DNA of 5,203 nucleotides from JAAFKA01 sp043748455 (GCA_043748455.1 JAYTNF010000297.1:1-5203), one strand, 5' to 3'; positions 1-5,203 are shown, numbered from the stretch's first letter. Notes: generated by a model not told the origin, from the sequence alone. Program-made: numbers and translations.

Positions 1-1
1 A

Positions 2-109
2 TGGCTGGCTAAAAATCCTACTAAAATAGTGATTACTCCTAAACAATGGTTTGCTGATAAAAGTATGAATTCCAAAGATTTAATTCCTCAAAGTTGGCTA
101 AAAATGTAA
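2..109 (+). CDS. 3' end of an unidentified gene (C-terminal 35 residues)
   Basis: This frame is open from the left edge to a TAA at 107-109 and gives a 35-residue tail that begins WLAKNPTKIV and ends PQSWLKM. The other two + frames hit stops within the first 30 bases (TAA at 10-12, TAG at 27-29), which supports this one as the end of a real gene whose body lies outside the window. The tail is mixed polar and hydrophobic, with three tryptophans and no low-complexity stretch. I do not recognise the family, and 35 residues are too few to assign one. The gap to fabD is 75 bp and holds no convincing terminator, so read-through into fabD is possible. In such AT-rich DNA a chance open run of this length is unlikely but not excluded. 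Confidence 0.5.
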   Translation, partial: WLAKNPTKIVITPKQWFADKSMNSKDLIPQSWLKM

Positions 110-184
110 ACTAAATATGAAATATTATTTATAAAACCTGAAATTAACTTATTGATTATCAAATATTTATACCAATTTAATTTT

Positions 185-1060
185 ATGAAAGCATATATTT
201 TTCCCGGTCAAGGTTCACAATTTGTGGGCATGGGCAAAGAACTTTACGAAGCCAATGCTAAGGCAAAGGAATTATTTGAAACTGCCAACAATATTTTAGG
301 ATTTCGCATCACAGATTTAATGTTTTATGGCACAGATGAGCAATTAAAACAAACAAATGTTACACAACCTGCAATTTTCTTACATTCAGTTATTTTAGCA
401 GCAAGTATAGAAAATTTTAAACCAGACATGGTTGCTGGACATTCGTTAGGAGAATTTTCAGCATTAGTATCTGCTGGAGCTTTGTCATTTGAAGATGGTT
501 TGCGTTTGGTTGCAAAACGTGCCGAAGCTATGCAAAAAGCCTGTGAAGAAAATCCTTCCACTATGGCAGCTATTCTAAACCTTGAAGATGAGGTTGTAGA
601 ACGTATTTGTAGTGAGATAAATGGCGTTGTTGTGCCTGCAAACTATAATTGCCAAGGTCAATTAGTAATTTCAGGTACGCACGAAGCAGTGAATGAGGCT
701 TGTGAAAAGTTGAAAGCTGCGGGTGCAAAACGTGCCTTGATATTGCCTGTTGGTGGTGCTTTTCATTCACCTTTAATGAAATCAGCAGAAATTGAATTAG
801 CAGCAGCCATAGAAAATACAAATTTCAAAACTCCAATTTGCCCTGTTTATCAAAATGTTGATGCAAAACCTTACATGGACGCAAATTTAATTAAAAAGAA
901 TTTAGTTGAACAACTCACAGCACCTGTTCGGTGGACACAAACAGTTCAAAATATGGTTGCTGATGGTGGTTTGACCTTTGTTGAATGTGGTCCTGGAAAA
1001 GTTTTGCAAGGATTGGTAAAAAAGATTTATAAAGAAGCAATAACAGAGTCTGTAAGTTAA
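185..1060 (+). CDS. fabD: Malonyl-CoA:acyl carrier protein transacylase FabD
   Basis: This cytoplasmic enzyme moves the malonyl group from CoA to the phosphopantetheine arm of ACP, supplying the extender unit for type II fatty-acid synthesis. The 291-residue product is full length for the family (about 290-310). Visible motifs, in order: FPGQGSQ at 6-12; the nucleophile elbow GHSLGE at 85-90 with catalytic Ser87; Arg112 in VAKRAE, matching the arginine that binds the malonyl carboxylate (Arg117 in E. coli); NYNCQGQLVISG at 153-164; GGAFHSPLM at 190-198 with catalytic His194; and a C-terminal ECGPGKVLQGLV segment. The ATG at 185 is preferred because MKAYIFPGQG is the usual N-terminus. An in-frame TTG at 152 would add 11 residues with no family counterpart. 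No Shine-Dalgarno sequence precedes the start. The Gln at 157 replaces the proline common in this loop. A second gene follows after 32 bp on the same strand. Confidence 0.97.
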   Translation: MKAYIFPGQGSQFVGMGKELYEANAKAKELFETANNILGFRITDLMFYGTDEQLKQTNVTQPAIFLHSVILAASIENFKPDMVAGHSLGEFSALVSAGALSFEDGLRLVAKRAEAMQKACEENPSTMAAILNLEDEVVERICSEINGVVVPANYNCQGQLVISGTHEAVNEACEKLKAAGAKRALILPVGGAFHSPLMKSAEIELAAAIENTNFKTPICPVYQNVDAKPYMDANLIKKNLVEQLTAPVRWTQTVQNMVADGGLTFVECGPGKVLQGLVKKIYKEAITESVS

Positions 1061-1092
1061 AATATTTTTTTACACCATTTTTTAAGACTTTT

Positions 1093-1566
1093 ATGAACAA
1101 AAACACCCAACTTCTTGAAACCTTTTACAAGGCTTTTCAACAAAAAGATTATGCTACAATGCAAAATTGCTACCACAATGATGCAACTTTTTCTGATGAG
1201 GCTTTCAAAAACCTTAATAGTCAACAAGTAAAAGCTATGTGGCAAATGCTTATTACACGAGGCACAGACCTCGCATTAATTTTCAATAATTGTGTAGCAG
1301 ATGACACCAAAGGCTCGGCACATTGGGAGGCTACCTATACTTTTTCTAAAACAGGGCGAAAAGTAATTAACAAAATTGATGCAACTTTTGAGTTTAAAGA
1401 TGGCAAAATTTTTAAACATGTAGATAGTTTTGATTTTCATAAATGGTCATCACAAGCATTAGGAATTATGGGCACTTTGTTAGGTTGGACGGGTTTTCTG
1501 CAAAATAAAGTTAGCCAAACTGCTATGGAACAGTTGAAGGGTTATATGACCAAAAAAGGATTATAA
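1093..1566 (+). CDS. SnoaL/NTF2-like fold protein
   Basis: The 157-residue product has the hallmarks of the nuclear transport factor 2 / SnoaL-like superfamily of small cone-shaped alpha+beta proteins. The N-terminal helix LLETFYKAFQQKDYATMQNCYHNDATFSD is typical: an aromatic-rich helix leads into the first strand and a D-ATF motif. It is followed by a strand containing AHWEATYTF and by DATFEFKDGKIFKHVDSFDFHKW, the characteristic pair of strands with the K-I-x-x-HVDSFD ending. The last 40 or so residues (ALGIMGTLLGWTGFLQ and a basic tail) match a subgroup of ketosteroid-isomerase-related proteins. Members range from enzymes to binding proteins, so the substrate cannot be read from sequence. 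There is no signal peptide, so it should be cytoplasmic. It starts 32 bp after fabD with no terminator between them, suggesting co-transcription, but this is not proof of a role in fatty-acid synthesis. A hairpin lies just past the stop. Confidence 0.85.
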   Translation: MNKNTQLLETFYKAFQQKDYATMQNCYHNDATFSDEAFKNLNSQQVKAMWQMLITRGTDLALIFNNCVADDTKGSAHWEATYTFSKTGRKVINKIDATFEFKDGKIFKHVDSFDFHKWSSQALGIMGTLLGWTGFLQNKVSQTAMEQLKGYMTKKGL

Positions 1567-1581
1567 AACGATATTTCCAAA

Positions 1582-1619
1582 TTTATCATTCTAAGCAAGA
1601 CAAAGCTAAGAATGATAAA
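1582..1619. terminator. Hairpin between convergent genes, probable bidirectional terminator
   Basis: Arms at 1582-1596 and 1605-1619 pair over 15 positions with one mismatch (A1593 against A1608), enclosing an 8-nt loop (AAGACAAA). The hairpin starts 15 bp after the SnoaL-like stop and ends 31 bp before the stop of the convergent WD40 gene, the place where a shared terminator is expected. There is no long T run on either side. The minus-strand transcript leaves the stem into UUUGG and the + transcript into an A/U-rich stretch, so it is not a textbook intrinsic terminator. It could also be a copy of a dispersed intergenic palindrome. Confidence 0.6.
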
Positions 1620-1650
1620 CTAATAATATTGTTAATAAATATGATTTTAA

Positions 1651-2679
1651 TTAGTGATAATTTCCAAAATCCCACACCTGAAAATCTCCTTGCAATGTTC
1701 CAATGATGGCTTTGCTATCGTCATTTGCCCAAACTAAATTGCTGATTTCAGCTTCTGCCATACCAACATACAAAGGATTCTGTGGGTTTTTAGTTTTTGA
1801 AGGTTGCCACAAAATTACCAAACCATCTTCGCCTCCACTCAACAATTTATTTTCTTGATATTGATAAGCAAGTTGCGAAACTTTACCTACATGTCGGCGT
1901 AATTGTATGGGTTGCGTACCTGCAGGACCTGTACCTGACACATTCCAGATTACAATGTGATTATCGCAATTACTTGCCAAATGCACACTATCCGCACTCC
2001 AAGTTAAATGACGTACTTTTATAGGATAACCTGACATTTCCAAGTCTGTTTCAGGCTCGTATGGCAATTCCCAAAAATGAATTTTCAAATCTTGTGTACC
2101 TGCACCAATATATTTTCCATCAAAACTCCATTTCATTGACACTAAGGAAGTTGCGTATTCCAAAATTTCATAGGGTTCTGCTGATTTAATGTTAAAAAAC
2201 AAAATAGTTCCATAGTTTGAACTCACAAAATGATGGCTGTGTGCTGACCAATCTATGGCTGCAACCGTATTTTTATGTTTGTCATATTTCCACAATAAAG
2301 TTCCCTCGCTATCAAATAAAGCCACAGTTTTGCCACCTGCCACAATAAAATACTTACCATTAGGGGAAAATTTCAAATATTCAAGCCAAATATTGCCTAA
2401 TTTTTGTGATTTTAGTAATTCGCCTGTTGTGGCGTTGTATAAATTTACATTGCCATCTTGTCCACAGCTTGCCAAACGGTTTGCAGATGATGAAACATCT
2501 AAAGCTGTTAATCCATTTTTGTGTGCTGCATGATGAAAAACTTGCTCTCCATTATGAGCCAAAAACCCATATAATGAACCCGCAGAAGTGCCACCAAAAA
2601 CCATGTTGTTGTCATTTGACCAAGCAGACGATGTAACATAATCGTCTAATACATTGTGCCAAAGAGAAAGTTTATCCAT
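1651..2679 (-). CDS. WD40-repeat beta-propeller protein, eight repeats
   Basis: The 342-residue product is made almost entirely of WD40 repeats. I count eight strand-turn-strand units, each ending near residues 39, 81, 123, 162, 203, 245, 291 and 337. The best preserved are the last four: KYIGAGTQDLKIHFWE, HLASNCDNHIVIWN, KLLSGGEDGLVILW and IGTLQGDFQVWD. Repeats 2, 4 and 7 begin with a histidine (53, 135, 263) in the usual GH-like position. There is no signal peptide, lipobox or membrane segment and no fused enzymatic domain, so this is a stand-alone cytoplasmic propeller, presumably a protein-interaction platform; the partner is unknown. The ATG at 2679 gives MDKLSLWHNV and begins the first repeat almost at once, so little N-terminal sequence is missing. 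It converges on the SnoaL-like gene and diverges from the small ORF at 2852. Two TAnnTTTG-like sites lie 44-54 bp upstream. The fold is certain, the function is not. Confidence 0.92.
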   Translation of the reverse strand: MDKLSLWHNVLDDYVTSSAWSNDNNMVFGGTSAGSLYGFLAHNGEQVFHHAAHKNGLTALDVSSSANRLASCGQDGNVNLYNATTGELLKSQKLGNIWLEYLKFSPNGKYFIVAGGKTVALFDSEGTLLWKYDKHKNTVAAIDWSAHSHHFVSSNYGTILFFNIKSAEPYEILEYATSLVSMKWSFDGKYIGAGTQDLKIHFWELPYEPETDLEMSGYPIKVRHLTWSADSVHLASNCDNHIVIWNVSGTGPAGTQPIQLRRHVGKVSQLAYQYQENKLLSGGEDGLVILWQPSKTKNPQNPLYVGMAEAEISNLVWANDDSKAIIGTLQGDFQVWDFGNYH

Positions 2680-2722
2680 AAAATATTTGTTCTCTTTTTC
2701 TTTACCAATTCTTAGGTTACTA

Positions 2723-2740
2723 CAAATTTAAGCAAAGCTA
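2723..2740 (-). promoter_or_regulatory. Candidate promoter -7 boxes for the WD40 gene
   Basis: Read on the minus strand, two exact matches to the Bacteroidota -7 consensus TAnnTTTG lie here: TAGCTTTG (complement of 2733-2740) and TAAATTTG (complement of 2723-2730). They are 54 and 44 bp upstream of the WD40 start. A TTTG on the same strand (complement of 2766-2769) lies 25 bp from the first box, somewhat beyond the usual 19-21 bp for a -33 element, and none sits at the right distance from the second. In DNA this AT-rich such octamers also occur by chance. Confidence 0.4.
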
Positions 2741-2774
2741 TAAAAAATAAATCTAAAAAACCTATCAAATTTGT

Positions 2775-2805
2775 TTTGTTTTCACATGATAATAATTCAA
2801 ATTTG
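2775..2805 (+). promoter_or_regulatory. Candidate promoter for the small membrane ORF
   Basis: TTTG at 2775-2778 is followed, after exactly 19 bp, by CAAATTTG at 2798-2805. This fits the Bacteroidota -33/-7 pattern (TTTG, 19-21 bp, TAnnTTTG) with one substitution, C for T at the first base of the -7 box. The predicted transcription start near 2812 would leave a leader of about 40 nt before the ATG at 2852. No other gene on the + strand could use it. Confidence 0.4.
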
Positions 2806-2820
2806 CACATGTATAAATTT
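2799..2820. promoter_or_regulatory. Imperfect 22-bp palindrome over the predicted start site, possible operator
   Basis: The left half AAATTTGCACA and the right half TGTATAAATTT match as inverted repeats at 9 of 11 positions, centred on the perfect palindrome ACATGT. The element overlaps the -7 box and predicted transcription start of the + strand promoter, a position suited to a repressor. It is A/T-rich, so a chance match is possible and no regulator is identified. Confidence 0.25.
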
Positions 2821-2851
2821 TACTAAACTCATTTAAAACTTATTTAAAATT

Positions 2852-2956
2852 ATGCCAATAGAACTTATCATTATTTATATTTGTATTGCAATTCCTACAG
2901 TTGCCATTGGGCTTTGGTTGCAAAAAGGCGAAGACAAACGTATTGAAAATTTGTAA
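2852..2956 (+). CDS. Hypothetical 34-residue single-pass membrane protein
   Basis: The ATG at 2852 opens a 34-codon frame ending at TAA 2954-2956. Residues 5-23 are almost all hydrophobic (LIIIYICIAIPTVAIGLWL) and long enough for one membrane span. They are followed by a charged tail, QKGEDKRIENL. With lysines and an arginine after the span and only Glu4 before it, the positive-inside rule predicts the C-terminus in the cytoplasm. It is intergenic with respect to the larger genes, has a plausible promoter 45-75 bp upstream, and a long hairpin begins 7 nt after the stop. No Shine-Dalgarno motif is seen, but no gene here has one. I recognise no family: it is not obviously KdpF, CcoS or CydX. 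A short stress or regulatory peptide, a type I toxin-like peptide or a chance ORF all remain possible. Confidence 0.45.
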   Translation: MPIELIIIYICIAIPTVAIGLWLQKGEDKRIENL

Positions 2957-2963
2957 TTGAATT

Positions 2964-3063
2964 TTAAAGTGCTGTTAAGCACAATATATTTATAGTAAAA
3001 TGTATTCGCTATCAAAATGGAATATGTTTTTCTCTAAATATATTTTGCTTAACGGCACTTTAA
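2964..3063. repeat. 100-nt near-continuous hairpin with 29-nt terminal inverted repeats (MITE-like)
   Basis: The outer arms, 2964-2992 and 3035-3063, pair at 28 of 29 positions, counting one G-T wobble (T2973 with G3054). The only mismatch is C2982 against T3045. Inside them, 2997-3007 and 3020-3030 pair at all 11 positions (two of them wobbles), leaving a 12-nt terminal loop. The whole 100 bp therefore folds back on itself. The arms carry the core AAAGTGC(T/C)GTTAAGCA. There is no T tract on either strand after the stem, unlike a standard terminator, and the length and terminal inverted repeats fit a non-autonomous miniature transposable element or a relic of an insertion sequence. I see no clear target-site duplication. 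It lies between the convergent small ORF and imelysin gene, so it may still stop or stabilise transcripts. Confidence 0.7.
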
Positions 3064-3094
3064 TAATTTCATATTTCAAATTTCATATCTATCT

Positions 3095-4243
3095 TTAATC
3101 CCCATCACTACTCATAAAAGTAATAGAAATTCCCAATAACGAAGACATATCACTTTTAAAAAAACGAGTGAGTTTTTGCATTTCGGTATTCAAATTTTCT
3201 ACTGCTGTCTTATTTGTGTCTAATTGTTGTGAAAGACGAGGACTTTCTGGCAATGCTGCTAAGGCTTTTTTTACTACTGCTAACTGTGTTTCAGTTGAAG
3301 TAACTAATGCTTTGCCACCTTCTACATTTTCTAAATATTGTTTGAAACCAATATTACTAAGTGTGTTAGTGCCATTTTTGCCTTTCCCGTACCAAATATT
3401 TTCAATACTCATAAAATGTTCACGCATCATGGATAAAGATTTTCCACTATAATAAGCCTCTACTTTGGTTGGTTCATTTTTAATTTGCCCAGGACGTGTG
3501 CCAAGTGGTAAACTCAATTTATAATTTTTGATACTTTCATAACTTTTAATAAATTCATTGTATAAATTAGAGGTGCTACTGCCACTTTCTTTGCCTGAAT
3601 TATTAATAAAATCAGCTTTGTAACTACCATTCCACGAACTTACAACGGCATCTACTTGAATTTTTATTTTATTACTCACTGCAAGTAAATAATTTTTGCG
3701 GTTTTGGGAACTAAAATTTTTTAAAATTTTGGTATTATCATTTTCCAAATCAAATAGCAAATAATCAAGTGCTAAAAACCCACGATTATCTCTGCTAAAA
3801 TCAGTCAATGTATTATTATTTGCAGTGATATTATTTTCTATTTTGTCAATACTTACAGGAAAAGTTGCAATCTCCTCCACCAAAGTTTTACGAATGCCGT
3901 CTTCACCTGCTGCACCAAAATTATAAGCATTTGCTGACTGCCAACTTATATAGGCAGTTTCCCAAGCTGTTTGTGCTGTGAGTAGGTTTTTGGAATCTGA
4001 ACTTTGCGTAAAATTATTTATTGCAACTTGTAATGCGTTGGTTTTAGTTTGCAAATCAACAAAAGCTGGAACAATAAGATTATCTGCATAATTTTGCAAC
4101 ATGACTTTACGGTCAAAATTAGTGCCTGTTGGGGCATCTTTTTTGTCATCACAAGCCATAAAATTAAAGGCTAATGAACAAATAATTACCAAATTATAGT
4201 ATTTGGCATAATTCTTAAAATTTATAGACATAGTTATAGACAT
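3095..4243 (-). CDS. Imelysin-family (M75-like) lipoprotein
   Basis: The 382-residue product starts with a basic and hydrophobic signal sequence (NLVIICSLAFNFMA) and a lipobox-like FMAC with Cys31, then DDKKD. It should be a lipoprotein, and the acidic residues after the cysteine leave surface exposure possible. The mature part is helical. Imelysin landmarks are NLIVPAF at 55-61, AWETAYISWQ at 93-102, NRGFLALDYLLFD at 153-165, and KNYKLSLPLGTRPG at 239-252 leading into KVEAYYSGKSL. The family, sometimes filed as peptidase M75, occurs in bacterial iron-uptake and envelope loci. The classical metal-site motif GxHxxE is here G155-F-L-A-L-D160, so the histidine is lost and glutamate became aspartate. 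This variant is one I associate with Bacteroidota homologues, and peptidase activity should not be assumed. An ATG 12 bp downstream (4231) is an equally good start. The neighbouring genes in view have no iron function. Confidence 0.87.
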   Translation of the reverse strand: MSITMSINFKNYAKYYNLVIICSLAFNFMACDDKKDAPTGTNFDRKVMLQNYADNLIVPAFVDLQTKTNALQVAINNFTQSSDSKNLLTAQTAWETAYISWQSANAYNFGAAGEDGIRKTLVEEIATFPVSIDKIENNITANNNTLTDFSRDNRGFLALDYLLFDLENDNTKILKNFSSQNRKNYLLAVSNKIKIQVDAVVSSWNGSYKADFINNSGKESGSSTSNLYNEFIKSYESIKNYKLSLPLGTRPGQIKNEPTKVEAYYSGKSLSMMREHFMSIENIWYGKGKNGTNTLSNIGFKQYLENVEGGKALVTSTETQLAVVKKALAALPESPRLSQQLDTNKTAVENLNTEMQKLTRFFKSDMSSLLGISITFMSSDGD

Positions 4244-4245
4244 AA
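4222..4245. repeat. Two tandem 12-bp units duplicating the start region of the imelysin gene
   Basis: TTATAGACATA occurs at 4222-4232 and again at 4234-4244, a 12-bp period with 11 identical bases per unit. On the minus strand each unit contains an ATG, at 4231 and 4243, giving the N-terminus MSITMSIN. The in-frame duplication means either ATG could start translation. The downstream one may be ancestral. Confidence 0.75.
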
Positions 4246-4261
4246 TTGTGGATATTATTGT

Positions 4262-4304
4262 AAAAAAAACTTTCTGTATATTTTATGCAAATATAAGAAA
4301 GTTT
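4262..4304 (-). terminator. Intrinsic terminator of purB
   Basis: Outer arms 4267-4275 and 4296-4304 (AAACTTTCT / AGAAAGTTT) pair perfectly. After one bulged base (G4276), 4277-4283 and 4289-4295 add seven more pairs, closing on a 5-nt loop. On the minus strand the stem runs into a total of eight T residues (complement of 4262-4269), the layout of a Rho-independent terminator, though the stem is A/T-rich. It begins 40 bp after the purB stop and separates purB from the imelysin gene downstream. Confidence 0.75.
4288..4295 (-). promoter_or_regulatory. Candidate -7 box of the imelysin gene, inside the purB terminator stem
   Basis: The complement of 4288-4295 reads TATATTTG, an exact TAnnTTTG match, 44 bp upstream of the imelysin start at 4243. 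That is a spacing like the one seen for the WD40 gene. No TTTG is found 19-21 bp farther upstream, so the -33 element is missing or weak. The box lies in the right arm and loop of the terminator hairpin. Confidence 0.3.
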
Positions 4305-4344
4305 CTTTATTTATAATTAGTCTAAATAAATTTTCATAAAATAT

Positions 4345-5203
4345 TTACACATTTCCCACATAATTAAATGGTGTAATATTTCGCAATTCAGCTTTTATAT
4401 TTTCGTGAATTTCTAATTCGTCAATGAAGTTTGAAATTGTTTTTGCGTTGATTTCAGTGCTTGTACGAGTAAGTTTTTTCAGAGTTTCATAAGGTTGTGG
4501 ATAGTTTTCACGCCTCAAAATAGTTTGAATTGCCTCTGAAACTACTGCCCAATTTGCCTCCAAATCTGTGTTTATTTTCGTTTCATTTAACTCTAATTTA
4601 TCTAATCCTTTTAGTAAAGATTTGAAAGCAATTAATGTATGTGCAAGTGGTACACCAATATTTCGCAATACCGTTGAGTCTGTTAAATCACGTTGTAGTC
4701 TTGAAATAGGCAATTTTTGCGAAAAATGTGTAAATAATGCGTTAGCAATTCCCAAATTTCCTTCTGCATTTTCAAAATCAATAGGATTTACTTTATGTGG
4801 CATGGCTGATGAACCAACTTCATTTGCCTTAATTTTTTGTTTGAAATAACCCATCGAAATATAAGCCCAAATATCACGTGATAAATCTATAAGAATGGTA
4901 TTTATGCGGCTAAAAGTATCAAAAAAGGCTGCTAAATGGTCGTAATTTTCTATTTGCGTGGTATAAATTGACCGAGAAAGCCCCAAATTTTCACTTACAA
5001 AATGATTTCCAAAGTCTTGCCAATTATTTTGTGGATAAGCAACTGTATGAGCATTAAAATTTCCTGTTGCTCCTCCAAATTTTGCTGCGTATGGCGTAAG
5101 ACTAAAATATTGCCACTGTTGTTTTAAACGATAGACAAAAACCCGTAATTCTTTGCCCACGCTTGTTGGCGATGCAGGTTGCCCATGTGTGTGTGCAAGC
5201 ATG
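4345..5203 (-). CDS. purB: Adenylosuccinate lyase PurB, C-terminal part (5' end beyond window)
   Basis: PurB catalyses two fumarate-releasing steps in purine synthesis: SAICAR to AICAR, and adenylosuccinate to AMP. It is a cytoplasmic homotetramer of the fumarase/aspartase superfamily. The visible 285 or so residues correspond roughly to the last 60% of the E. coli-type enzyme (456 residues). The fragment opens with LAHTHGQPASP, the segment with an active-site histidine, so the Met at 5202 is internal and the true start lies outside the window. The superfamily signature GSSAMPHKVNPIDFEN is at fragment residues 130-145, with the mobile-loop catalytic serine at 131 or 132. Further on come QRDLTDSTVLRN and the C-terminal TPFNYVGNV, matching the P-x-x-Y-x-G ending of the E. 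coli type. Fusion, frameshift or loss of a key residue is not seen. The gene ends at TAA (complement of 4345-4347) and is followed by an intrinsic terminator. Confidence 0.96.
   Translation of the reverse strand, partial: MLAHTHGQPASPTSVGKELRVFVYRLKQQWQYFSLTPYAAKFGGATGNFNAHTVAYPQNNWQDFGNHFVSENLGLSRSIYTTQIENYDHLAAFFDTFSRINTILIDLSRDIWAYISMGYFKQKIKANEVGSSAMPHKVNPIDFENAEGNLGIANALFTHFSQKLPISRLQRDLTDSTVLRNIGVPLAHTLIAFKSLLKGLDKLELNETKINTDLEANWAVVSEAIQTILRRENYPQPYETLKKLTRTSTEINAKTISNFIDELEIHENIKAELRNITPFNYVGNV

Noticed and set aside
152..162. Small palindrome TTGATTATCAA upstream of fabD, possible operator
   Set aside because: Only 5-bp arms in A/T-rich DNA; I see no promoter element next to it, so chance is the simplest explanation.
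152..184. TTG-initiated N-terminal extension of FabD (11 extra residues)
   Set aside because: The added residues have no counterpart in FabD proteins, whereas the ATG at 185 gives the standard MKAYIFPGQGSQ start.
185..1566. fabD with the SnoaL-like gene as part of a polyketide or other secondary-metabolite cluster
   Set aside because: SnoaL-like folds occur in polyketide pathways, but there is no ketosynthase, ACP or tailoring enzyme in view, and FabD here looks like the housekeeping enzyme.
1797..2636. Several 75-95 residue + strand ORFs inside the WD40 gene
   Set aside because: They are antisense shadows of a well-supported coding region, with no family-like features or start context.
3067..3088. 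Direct repeat TTTCATAT 14 bp apart beside the imelysin stop
   Set aside because: Short and A/T-rich with only two copies and no array structure; not a CRISPR or a regulatory pattern.
3000..3098. 32-residue ORF beginning MYSLSKWNMFF inside the long hairpin
   Set aside because: It lies within the foldback element, runs into the stop of the convergent imelysin gene and has no promoter or start context of its own.
5200..5202. ATG at 5202 as the start of a short purB
   Set aside because: The following sequence aligns to the middle of PurB at the active-site THGQP motif, so the gene simply continues beyond the window.

Overview
This AT-rich window looks like an ordinary chromosomal segment from a member of the Bacteroidota. 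The evidence for that is indirect. None of the starts is preceded by a recognisable Shine-Dalgarno motif, since the bases before each ATG are A/T-rich. Several upstream regions carry matches to the Bacteroidota -7 box TAnnTTTG. The imelysin-like lipoprotein has the GF-x-ALDYL variant motif that I associate with Bacteroidota homologues. No genus can be named.

Layout, left to right. Positions 2-109 hold the 3' end of an unidentified gene. It is followed on the + strand by fabD (malonyl-CoA:ACP transacylase, 185-1060) and, 32 bp later, by a SnoaL/NTF2-like small protein (1093-1566), probably co-transcribed with fabD. A hairpin at 1582-1619 separates this pair from a convergent gene for a cytoplasmic eight-repeat WD40 beta-propeller protein (1651-2679, minus). 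The 172-bp gap at 2680-2851 is divergent, with candidate promoters facing both ways and a palindrome over the + strand -7 box. The + strand promoter would drive an unannotated 34-residue, single-membrane-segment ORF (2852-2956). Seven bases after that ORF begins a nearly continuous 100-nt hairpin with 29-nt terminal inverted repeats (2964-3063), resembling a non-autonomous MITE-like element or a very long structured 3' end.

The right half is on the minus strand: an imelysin-family (M75-like) lipoprotein (3095-4243), then the C-terminal 60% or so of purB (adenylosuccinate lyase, 4345 to the window edge). Between them is a good intrinsic terminator for purB (4262-4304). A possible -7 box for the imelysin gene sits inside that terminator's stem.

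The genes do not form one pathway. fabD and purB are housekeeping genes (fatty-acid and purine synthesis), the imelysin lipoprotein is probably linked to the cell envelope and perhaps to metal uptake, and the WD40 and SnoaL-like proteins have no assignable substrates. I see no defence system, CRISPR array, transposase, tRNA or rRNA. The part most worth a second look is 2680-3095: divergent promoter region, micro-ORF and long hairpin.
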